Shown piece by piece: positions 1-4,881 of a stretch of DNA of 8,338 nt (its first letter is position 1; each line of letters begins with the position of its first letter). The notes beneath the pieces were generated by a model. It had not been told where the DNA came from and did not search any database. It saw only the letters and a list, made by a program, of their open reading frames with translations. The position numbers and the translations under genes are program-made. This DNA comes from Chloroflexota bacterium (lineage in GTDB: Bacteria; Chloroflexota; UBA6077; JACCZL01), in the NCBI GenBank assembly GCA_020845495.1, contig JADLFM010000161.1, positions 1 through 8,338 on the forward strand, read 5' to 3'.

Positions 1-159
1 ACCTACCCCTCCCACGAGCGGATCACCCACGTCGGGATCTACGTCGGCAACGGCCGAATGATCAACGCCCCGACGACCGGCGACGTGATCCGTGAAATGG
101 ATGTGTTCAGCGGCTACTGGGGGCCAAGGTTCGCCGGCGGCGGACGGGTCAGGGGCTAG
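1..159 (+). CDS. NlpC/P60-family peptidoglycan hydrolase, C-terminal end (partial)
   Basis: The reading frame is already open at base 1 and ends at TAG 157-159, leaving 52 residues of a protein whose start lies left of the window. The piece holds the last conserved part of the NlpC/P60 papain-like fold: HVGIYVGNG, then MINAP and TGDVIRE. The His in HVGIY matches the catalytic histidine, and the Asn 12 residues later sits where the family has its third polar catalytic residue (His, Asn or Gln). The catalytic Cys is outside the window. Such enzymes cut stem peptides of peptidoglycan, and in T4SS operons they play the VirB1-like role of opening the wall for the channel. A pilin and a PrgI-type gene immediately downstream support that role. 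Upstream domains (membrane anchor, lysozyme-like domain) cannot be judged. Family assignment is firm; the secretion role is inferred from context. Confidence 0.85.
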   Translation, partial: TYPSHERITHVGIYVGNGRMINAPTTGDVIREMDVFSGYWGPRFAGGGRVRG

Positions 160-161
160 CC

Positions 162-266
162 ATGGCCGAGTCATGGCTGCCACGTCCCCTCCCACCGCGA
201 CAGCCGGCAACGTCCATGCCAATCGGGCTCGCCTTCGGTGAACGCGAGTCCCCACTCACGGAGTAA
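162..266 (+). CDS. possible 34-residue small ORF between hydrolase and pilin genes
   Basis: An ATG lies two bases after the hydrolase stop and opens a 34-codon frame ending at TAA 264-266. A purine-rich AGGGG (151-155) is 6 bases ahead of the ATG, and the stop overlaps the ribosome-binding region of the next gene, the geometry expected of a coupled operon gene. The predicted peptide starts MAESWLPRPLPPRQP, is proline- and arginine-rich and has no hydrophobic segment. I do not recognise it. Its length is close to what chance allows in GC-rich DNA, so it may equally be a leader that only couples translation of the pilin gene, or no gene at all. Confidence 0.25.
   Translation: MAESWLPRPLPPRQPATSMPIGLAFGERESPLTE
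260..263 (+). promoter_or_regulatory. Shine-Dalgarno GGAG selecting the GTG start of the pilin gene
   Basis: GGAG at 260-263 is 7 bases before GTG 271. The other in-frame GTG, at 238, has no comparable purine run and would add 11 polar residues ahead of the hydrophobic protein, so 271 is preferred. Confidence 0.6.
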
Positions 267-270
267 CCAC

Positions 271-510
271 GTGCAGCAGATCAACGCCCTCTTCACCAGC
301 CTGCTCAACGTCGGTGTCGGGGTCGGCGTCACCGTCGCCGCTTTCTTCCTGATGTGGGGCGCCTTCATGTACATGTCGGCGTCCGGCAGTCCGCGCCAGA
401 TGGAGACCGGCAAGGCGGCGATGATCAACGCCCTGGCCGGCCTGGCGATCGTCCTCTCGGCCCGCGTGATCGCCGGCATGATCCAGTCGGCGCTCGGTGG
501 CGGTGGATGA
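271..510 (+). CDS. VirB2/TrbC-like pilin-type small membrane protein
   Basis: This is a 79-residue protein with two hydrophobic helices (about residues 11-35 and 50-72) joined by a short polar loop, SASGSPRQMETGK. This is the plan of VirB2/TrbC-like pilins of Gram-positive-type T4SS, where a G-x-P-x(n)-K loop is followed by a helix like AMINALAGLAIVLSA. The first helix contains an alternating VGVGVGV run and the protein ends in four glycines. No long cleavable signal peptide is visible, unlike proteobacterial VirB2, so the first helix would have to serve as the insertion signal. The likely role is a membrane pore or short pilus subunit. The GTG start at 271 is chosen from its Shine-Dalgarno; a longer form from GTG 238 (90 residues) is possible. 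The PrgI gene starts 14 bases downstream. Sequence similarity in this family is weak, so the call rests on topology, loop and position. Confidence 0.7.
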   Translation: MQQINALFTSLLNVGVGVGVTVAAFFLMWGAFMYMSASGSPRQMETGKAAMINALAGLAIVLSARVIAGMIQSALGGGG

Positions 511-511
511 C

Positions 512-517
512 AGGAGG
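512..517 (+). promoter_or_regulatory. Shine-Dalgarno AGGAGG selecting the PrgI start
   Basis: A perfect AGGAGG stands 7 bases before ATG 525. An in-frame ATG at 507, overlapping the pilin stop, would place this site inside the coding region and itself lacks a good site, so 525 is the likely start. Confidence 0.7.
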
Positions 518-524
518 AACCGTC

Positions 525-929
525 ATGCCACGCCGACGCCACGAGATCCCCACCCACCTGAACGTCGAGGACAAGGCGTTTGTCGGCCTGTCGGTCCGAC
601 AGCTCATGAACCTGATCGTCGGCCTCTCGACGGCTTATGCGATCTGGAATGACTGGCCGGGCCTGCCGATCCCCGTGCGAGCCGGGCTCGCCGGCACCTG
701 CCTGATCGTCGCCATCGTCATGACCTTGGTCCGGCCGGGCGGTCGACCGCTCGAGGAATGGGCGTTCGTCGGACTGCATTACCTCGCGACGCCCAAACGG
801 AGCGTCTGGCGCCCGCGCGAGCCCGACGTTGCCGATTGGCGGCCAGGCCACGGTGCCTGGGAGGAGATGGACCCCCACCTGTCCTGGCAACCGACCGCGC
901 CTGCCGTAGACGAGAAGGAGGAGCCATGA
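525..929 (+). CDS. PrgI-family T4SS inner-membrane protein (VirB3-like)
   Basis: The product is 134 residues. The N-terminus carries the PrgI signature HEIPTHLNVEDK (about residues 6-17) followed by GLSVRQLM. Two membrane helices follow (about 27-43 and 52-71), then RPLEEWAFVGLHYLATPKRSVWRP, the typical PrgI tail just after the second helix, and an acidic end. PrgI proteins hold the VirB3 position in Gram-positive-like T4SS: small membrane proteins encoded directly before the VirB4 ATPase, thought to anchor it to the channel. The same order is seen here. The start at 525 is set by a perfect Shine-Dalgarno. The stop overlaps the next start as ATGA at 926-929. Length is usual for the family and nothing appears broken. 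Confidence 0.9.
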   Translation: MPRRRHEIPTHLNVEDKAFVGLSVRQLMNLIVGLSTAYAIWNDWPGLPIPVRAGLAGTCLIVAIVMTLVRPGGRPLEEWAFVGLHYLATPKRSVWRPREPDVADWRPGHGAWEEMDPHLSWQPTAPAVDEKEEP

Positions 930-1594
930 GCCGTCGTGCTTCGGTGCAGACCAGCCGGCTGAGCCTGGAAGAGATCGCGGACGACGTCGTGCTCCTGGCC
1001 CGAGGCCAGTACCGCGCCGTGCTCGAAATCAATGGCGTCCACTTCGGGCTCCAGGGCGAAACTGAGCAGGAGTCGCTCGTGGGGGGATTTGCGGCCTTCC
1101 TGAACAGCCTGAGCTTCCCGATCCAGATCCTGGTGCGGGTGCTCCCGGTCGACGTCGACGGCTACATCGGCGACCTGGAGCGGCGCGCCCGCAACGAGCT
1201 GCCCGAGAACCTGGCCGCGCTCGCACGCGATCACGTCGCCTTCGTCCGCCGACTCGCCCGCAACCGCACCCTGCTCGAGCGCCACTTCTATCTCGTCGTG
1301 CCGGCCGAGACGGAGGCGACCCGATCTCGTCGGGGCTGGCCATTCGGCCGCGGACGTGCCGGACGTGACACTGCCGCCGCTCGCAAGCAGCTCGTCATCC
1401 GCTGCGAGGAGGTTGAGCGCCAGCTCGGCCGCTGCGGGCTCACCCCGCGCCGCCTCACTAGCAACGAACTGGCCCAGCTCTACTACGCCTGCTGGTGCCC
1501 CGAGCTGTCGCGCGTCCAGCGCCTACGGCGCGATCTCGTCGAGTACACCACCCTGGTCGTCCAGGCCGGGGCTGCCAACGGAAGGAGCTCCTGA
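926..1594 (+). CDS. TraC-like / VirB4 N-terminal module as a separate protein
   Basis: The product is 222 residues. After a short basic start, residues 12-75 resemble the TraC-like N-terminal domain of VirB4-type proteins: LEEIADDVVLLARGQYRAVL, an NGVHFGL strand, and FLNSLSFPIQILVRV (about 58-72). Next come a YIGDLERRA helix, a HVAFVRRL segment and a HFYLVVPAE strand. A basic linker (GWPFGRGRAGRD) and a helical region follow. No Walker motifs are present, so it cannot hydrolyse ATP itself; it probably pairs with the VirB4 ATPase encoded next. Canonical VirB4 joins the equivalent region and the ATPase in one chain; here they are separate genes, as in several Gram-positive-type elements. AAGGAGGAG (915-923) precedes ATG 926, which overlaps the PrgI stop. 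Its TGA (1592-1594) shares one base with the next ATG. Domain assignment is good; a structural role in the motor is inference. Confidence 0.8.
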   Translation: MSRRASVQTSRLSLEEIADDVVLLARGQYRAVLEINGVHFGLQGETEQESLVGGFAAFLNSLSFPIQILVRVLPVDVDGYIGDLERRARNELPENLAALARDHVAFVRRLARNRTLLERHFYLVVPAETEATRSRRGWPFGRGRAGRDTAAARKQLVIRCEEVERQLGRCGLTPRRLTSNELAQLYYACWCPELSRVQRLRRDLVEYTTLVVQAGAANGRSS

Positions 1595-3483
1595 TGCCGC
1601 TCCTCAAGATCCGTCGCAACGGAGCGCACCAGAACGGACTGAGTGCCGACGAGCGGCGCTTCGCCCTCGGCACGCGCTCGCTCGCCGACCTCGTCGCGCC
1701 GGCCGTCCTCGAAATCGCCCGCGACCACGTCCGCCTCGACTACCAGTACGCCCGCACGCTCGCCGTGACTGGCTACCCGCGCACCGTCGGCCCGGGGTGG
1801 CTCCAGCCGCTGATCGACTTCGAGGAACCACTGGAGCTGAGCCTGCATCTGCTGCCACTCGAGACCGGGCAGATGGTCTCGACGCTCACCCACAAGATGG
1901 TGCAGCTGCATTCCTCTCGCCTGCTGGAAGCGCGCGGCGGGCGGTTGGCCGACCCGGAGCGCGAGGTCGCCTACGAGGATGCCGAGAGGCTGCGCGACGC
2001 CCTTCAGCGGGGCGAAGAGAAGGTCTTCTCGGTCGGGCTCTACGTCTTGCTGCGCGCCAGCTCGCTGGCCACCCTCGACGATCTGACCCGCCGCGTCGAG
2101 GTCACGCTCGACGGTATGCTCGCGCACTCACGGGTCACCATTCTCGAGCAGGATGCCGGCTTCCGCTCCTGCCTGCCGGAGGGACAGGACTACCTGCTGG
2201 TCTCCCGCAACCTCGATACCTCCTCGCTCGCGACGACGTTCCCATTCTCGTCGAGCACGCTGACGATGGAGCGCGGGGTGCTCTACGGGATCGCCAGGCA
2301 CAACGCGTCGCCAGTCATCTTCGACCCGTTCGACCCGAGCCTGGAGAACGCCAACGCCGTCGTCTTTGCCAAGTCCGGCGCCGGCAAATCGTACTTCACC
2401 AAGCTGATGGCGCTGCGGAACCTGCTGTTCGGCGTCGACTTCCTGGTGATCGACCCGGAAGACGAGTACCGGACGCTCTGCGAGGCCGTCGGCGGCCAGT
2501 ACGTCCGACTCGCCAGCTCGTCCGCCCAGCACCTGAACCCGTTCGACCTGCCGCCGCCCGACGACGACTGGGAAGGCCGAGATCCCCTGGCGGAGCAGGT
2601 GGCGGCGCTGCTCGCGCTGCTCGAGATCATGCTCGCTGAGCCGGGTCGACCGCTCGGCTCCTACGAGCGGGCACTCCTCGACCGGGCCCTCTACCGCACC
2701 TACGCCGGCAAGGGCATCGATGCCGACCCCGCGACCCACAATCGACCCGTTCCGTTGATGCGCGACCTCCTGGCGGTGCTCGCGGGTGAATCGGGCGAGA
2801 CCGCGGCGGACCTCGCCACCCGCCTGCAGCGCTACGTCGGCGGTTCCCTGGCCGGCCTCTTCGCCGCGCCGACCGACGTCGCCCTCGACCGTCGTTTCGT
2901 CGTCTTCAACGTCCAGGCGCTCGAACCGGAGCTTAGGCCGCTCGGCATCCACCTGATCACGACCTTCGTCTGGAACCAGGTGCGGCGCTCGCGGCGCCCG
3001 CGGTTGCTGATCATCGACGAGGCCTGGTCATTGATGCAGTACGCCGAGGGCGGCGCCTTCCTGGCGGGGATGGCCCGGCGTGCGCGCAAGTACTACCTGG
3101 GGCTCGTCACGATCACCCAGGACGTCGCCGACTTCCTGGACGCCGACCATGGCCGGACGGTGCTGGCGAATGCCGCGATCAAGCTGCTCATGAAGCAGGA
3201 TGCGGCCACGATCCAGCCGGTCGTCGGCGCCTTCCAGCTCTCCGACGACGAGCGGCAGTTCCTGCTCGCGGCCGCCAAGGGCGAGGGACTCTTCTTCGCG
3301 CGCGGCAGCCACGTCGCCCTCAAGGTCGAGGCGAGCCCGGCCGAGCACCGCCTGGTGACGACCGTGCCACGCGAGCTCGCCGAGCAGTCCTCGGATCAGC
3401 TGGCACGGATGTCGGAGTCGGCTCGCTCAGGCGTGCGATCCCTCCCGCCGCGCCGTCGGCTCGGATCGCTGGGAGGGGACTGA
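1594..3483 (+). CDS. virB4: VirB4-family T4SS ATPase
   Basis: The product is 629 residues. The N-terminal third (about 1-230) is the VirB4 mixed domain, with LEIARDHVRLDYQYARTLAV near its start. The C-terminal RecA-like motor has Walker A AKSGAGKS (259-266), the VirB4 motif IDPEDEY (286-292), the PFD motif after LNPF, Walker B LLIIDEAW (471-478, catalytic Glu476), the arginine-rich ARRARKYYLG (about 493-502) and ITQ (507-509). All catalytic elements expected for ATP hydrolysis are present, so the gene looks functional. VirB4 is a cytoplasmic, membrane-associated hexameric ATPase that powers pilus assembly and DNA transfer. ATG 1594 is set by GGAAGGAG (1580-1587) 6 bases ahead and overlaps the preceding TGA. 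The chain is shorter than the roughly 800 residues of proteobacterial VirB4, consistent with part of the N-terminus being encoded by the preceding gene. Its TGA shares a base with the primase ATG. Confidence 0.93.
   Translation: MPLLKIRRNGAHQNGLSADERRFALGTRSLADLVAPAVLEIARDHVRLDYQYARTLAVTGYPRTVGPGWLQPLIDFEEPLELSLHLLPLETGQMVSTLTHKMVQLHSSRLLEARGGRLADPEREVAYEDAERLRDALQRGEEKVFSVGLYVLLRASSLATLDDLTRRVEVTLDGMLAHSRVTILEQDAGFRSCLPEGQDYLLVSRNLDTSSLATTFPFSSSTLTMERGVLYGIARHNASPVIFDPFDPSLENANAVVFAKSGAGKSYFTKLMALRNLLFGVDFLVIDPEDEYRTLCEAVGGQYVRLASSSAQHLNPFDLPPPDDDWEGRDPLAEQVAALLALLEIMLAEPGRPLGSYERALLDRALYRTYAGKGIDADPATHNRPVPLMRDLLAVLAGESGETAADLATRLQRYVGGSLAGLFAAPTDVALDRRFVVFNVQALEPELRPLGIHLITTFVWNQVRRSRRPRLLIIDEAWSLMQYAEGGAFLAGMARRARKYYLGLVTITQDVADFLDADHGRTVLANAAIKLLMKQDAATIQPVVGAFQLSDDERQFLLAAAKGEGLFFARGSHVALKVEASPAEHRLVTTVPRELAEQSSDQLARMSESARSGVRSLPPRRRLGSLGGD
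3439..3478 (+). promoter_or_regulatory. predicted hairpin sequestering the primase ribosome-binding site
   Basis: TCCCTCCC (3439-3446) can pair with GGGAGGGG (3471-3478), seven Watson-Crick pairs plus one G-T. The second arm is the Shine-Dalgarno of the gene starting at ATG 3483. Inside the loop, GCCG (3447-3450) can pair with CGGC (3457-3460). The structure lies in the last codons of virB4, so a ribosome finishing virB4 would melt it and free the site for the primase, a possible coupling device. This was paired by eye; no folding energy was computed, and GC-rich DNA gives such pairings by chance fairly often. Confidence 0.35.
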
Positions 3484-3968
3484 TGGTTACTGTCGTCAAC
3501 CGCCGCCATGACGTCGAGGCACTCAAGCAGGCCCATCCGCTCGCTCAGGTCGTCGCCATGAGCGGTGTCCGCCTGGTCCGGGCAGGCGCCAGCACCCTCA
3601 AAGGGCTCTGCCCTTTCCACAACGATCGAAGGCCGTCGCTCGTGATTGACGAGCGGGACCAGCACTTCCACTGCTACGGCTGCCGGGCCCACGGTGATGT
3701 GATCAGCTGGATCATGCGCCGCGATGGGCTCAGCTTCACCGCCGCCTGCGACCTGTTGACCGGGCTTCCACGGTCGATCCGGCCGGCGGCCCGAGGGTCA
3801 GCGCCGCAGAGATCTGAGGGGGTCCGACGCTGGGATCGACTCACGCTCACGGAGCAGGTGGTGATGAATATAGCCGGAGCGGTCTATCACCATGAGCTCT
3901 GGCGGGAGCCGCGCGCCCTGGCCTACCTGCGGGATCGTGGCATCCCAGACTGGGTCATACGGCGCTGA
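3483..3968 (+). CDS. CHC2 zinc-finger primase, N-terminal part
   Basis: As read, this frame gives 161 residues ending at the in-frame TGA. The DnaG-type zinc ribbon is complete: Cys43 and His46 in CPFH, then Cys64 and Cys67 in HCYGC, followed by the family's HGDVISWIM. In DnaG this domain reads the template and helps choose the initiation site. After it come about 80 residues including LTEQVVMNIAGAVYHHELW and ALAYLRDRGIPDWVIRR, which belong to the linker and start of the catalytic core. The fragment has no catalytic residues, so alone it could bind DNA but not make primers. ATG 3483 overlaps the virB4 stop (TGATG), with GGGAGGGG 4 bases ahead. Two rare ATA codons occur in the second half, unusual beside the neighbouring G/C-ending codon choice. 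Confidence 0.75.
   Translation: MVTVVNRRHDVEALKQAHPLAQVVAMSGVRLVRAGASTLKGLCPFHNDRRPSLVIDERDQHFHCYGCRAHGDVISWIMRRDGLSFTAACDLLTGLPRSIRPAARGSAPQRSEGVRRWDRLTLTEQVVMNIAGAVYHHELWREPRALAYLRDRGIPDWVIRR
3966..3968 (+). other. in-frame TGA within primase gene (codon 162)
   Basis: The codon context is CGC TGA TGG. One substitution from TGG (Trp), TGC (Cys) or CGA (Arg) would create it. A weak inverted repeat CTCGG/CCGAG (3972-3976 with 4000-4004) follows, but it is short, with a 23-base interval, and does not resemble a convincing bacterial selenocysteine hairpin. Confidence 0.9.
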
Positions 3969-4151
3969 TGGCTCGGGTACGCCGATGGAAACTCCCTCGC
4001 CGAGTTCCTTCGGCCCCGGCGCGGCCTGGAAGTCGCCCAGGAGCTTGGGCTGCTCCAGCGAACGGGACGCCGAGGACCGGATTCGGCCCTTCGTGACGTC
4101 CTGGTCGGCAGGATCGTCACGCCGGAGCTTCGTGGCGGCCAGACCATCTGG

Positions 4152-4598
4152 ATGATCGGCCGAAGTCTCGATGACGGCTCCGACCGTCCGAAGTACCTGG
4201 CCCTCGGGGGTGAGCGGCCGGTCCTCGGCTTCGAGCGGGCGGTCGGGCGGAAGGAGGCCGTCCTCTGCGAAGGGGTCTTCGACTACTTGACGGCCGTCAG
4301 CTGGGGACTACCGGCCTTCAGCCCGTGCGGGACCCACATCCCGGCCGAGCGGCTCGGCTTCCTAGCTCGAGCTGAGCGCGTCTTCGGTGTCTTCGACGGC
4401 GACGACGCCGGCGACGAGGCCGCCGCGCGCTTCGGCGTGCAGCTCGGCGATCGCTGGCGACCGCTCCGCCTGCCGGACGGGACGGATCTCAACGAGCTCG
4501 GTCTCCGCCCCCATGGGCGCGACTGGTTCTATCGGCTGCTCAGCGCCGCCCGCTCGGGAGTCGCCAGGACGGAGGTGCCTCGTGGCCACGCGCAGTAG
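4152..4598 (+). CDS. Toprim-domain primase, C-terminal part
   Basis: This is the same frame after the internal stop; the first ATG available is 4152, giving 148 residues, although homology-like sequence begins at once after the stop (3969). It carries the Toprim catalytic core: the general-base Glu in LCEGVFDYLTAV (codon 263 of the full frame), the GTH turn, and the metal-binding VFDGDDAGDEAA (Asp305 and Asp307). DLNELG and a short helical end follow. These residues bind the magnesium ions used for primer synthesis. Starting at 4152 would lose about 61 residues of the core's N-terminal subdomain, including LRGGQTIW, and there is no good Shine-Dalgarno before 4152, so efficient independent translation is doubtful. 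It is best read as the second half of one primase gene. The next gene begins inside its last codons. Confidence 0.75.
   Translation: MIGRSLDDGSDRPKYLALGGERPVLGFERAVGRKEAVLCEGVFDYLTAVSWGLPAFSPCGTHIPAERLGFLARAERVFGVFDGDDAGDEAAARFGVQLGDRWRPLRLPDGTDLNELGLRPHGRDWFYRLLSAARSGVARTEVPRGHAQ
4571..4576 (+). promoter_or_regulatory. Shine-Dalgarno GGAGGT selecting a GTG start
   Basis: GGAGGT is followed after 5 bases by GTG 4582, giving the 99-residue gene a strong start. Earlier in-frame starts such as ATG 4387 lie deep inside the Toprim coding sequence and have no such site. Confidence 0.65.
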
Positions 4599-4881
4599 AC
4601 GTGGCGTCCGCGTGCGCCAGCGGGAACGGGCTCGGCTCCGGCTCAACGTACTGCGGCTCGGCGGGCTGCTGGGCTGGGGTCCGCGCGACGTCATCGGCTT
4701 CGCCGAGACGCTGACAGGCCACTCCTGGCAGCGCTGCGGCCGGACCGACCTCGAGGTCGTTCGAGACGAGTTTCTGGCCCTCCGTTGGGTGATCCGGCGC
4801 AAGGCGGCGCGCCGATCCGACTGTCCGCCGATGCCATCCGCTCACGCGAGCACGGATTACTGCCATGTCGCTCAGCATTAG
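4582..4881 (+). CDS. 99-residue basic helical protein of unknown function
   Basis: I do not recognise this protein with confidence. From GTG 4582 it opens with an arginine-rich stretch (residues 1-22), then a helix-forming core LGWGPRDVIGFAETLTGHSW, QRCGRTDL and EVVRDEFLALRWVIRRKAARR, and ends in a short polar tail with two cysteines. There is no signal peptide or membrane segment. The basic character and the place between a primase and a coupling ATPase suggest nucleic-acid binding or a primase accessory, but that is inference. The start is supported by a strong Shine-Dalgarno, and the frame overlaps the end of the Toprim part by 17 bases and the start of the next gene by 17 bases, so it is a real operon member rather than a chance frame. 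The tail may have arisen from overlap with the next gene. Confidence 0.65.
   Translation: MATRSRRGVRVRQRERARLRLNVLRLGGLLGWGPRDVIGFAETLTGHSWQRCGRTDLEVVRDEFLALRWVIRRKAARRSDCPPMPSAHASTDYCHVAQH

Larger units (their letters stand above)
3483..4598 (+). pseudogene. DnaG-like mini-primase (CHC2 zinc finger plus Toprim) interrupted by in-frame TGA
   Basis: One continuous frame of 372 codons runs from ATG 3483 to TAG 4596-4598, broken only by TGA 3966-3968 (codon 162). The protein sense carries straight on across it: RGIPDWVIRR, stop, WLGYADGNSLAEFL, and then RIVTPELRGGQTIWMIGRSL, the linker between zinc finger and catalytic core in DnaG-like proteins. No base needs adding or removing, so this is a nonsense codon, not a frameshift. 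The full product would be about 371 residues, shorter than cellular DnaG (about 600) because the C-terminal helicase-binding domain is absent. Such primases on mobile elements lay RNA primers on transferred single-stranded DNA. TGA is used as a true stop by several neighbouring genes, which argues against a changed code. Readings are a recent nonsense mutation, an assembly error, leaky readthrough, or two fragments acting together. The two parts are listed separately. Confidence 0.7.

Noticed and set aside
160..270. Promoter or terminator between hydrolase and pilin genes
   Set aside because: No -35/-10 pair and no stem followed by a T-run could be found.
171..890. Long minus-strand open frame of 239 codons opposite the pilin and PrgI genes
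   Set aside because: It lies opposite two recognisable genes, has low-complexity Arg/Pro/Asp-rich sequence and no ribosome-binding site; long antisense frames are expected in GC-rich DNA.
1148..1160. Tandem GTCGAC repeat
   Set aside because: Two copies only, explained by the Val-Asp-Val-Asp codons of the TraC-like protein.
1356..2639. Plus-strand open frame of 427 codons overlapping virB4
   Set aside because: It is rich in Arg, Ala and Pro with no family resemblance and runs in another frame through a clear VirB4 ATPase.
3944..3954. Perfect inverted repeat CCCAG-A-CTGGG
   Set aside because: A one-base loop cannot form a stable hairpin, and it lies within coding sequence; likely chance, though a protein-binding site cannot be excluded.
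3968..3970. TGATG at the internal primase stop, as a coupled restart
   Set aside because: The ATG is in a different frame from the Toprim domain and reaches a stop without giving recognisable protein.
3972..4004. Selenocysteine insertion at the internal TGA
   Set aside because: Only a 5-bp stem is seen after the stop, without a recognisable loop, and DnaG-like proteins have no conserved redox Cys there.
3892..4155. Frame spanning the primase TGA, considered as a programmed frameshift product
   Set aside because: The two primase halves are in the same frame, so no frameshift is needed; this alternative frame gives Ser/Arg-rich nonsense.
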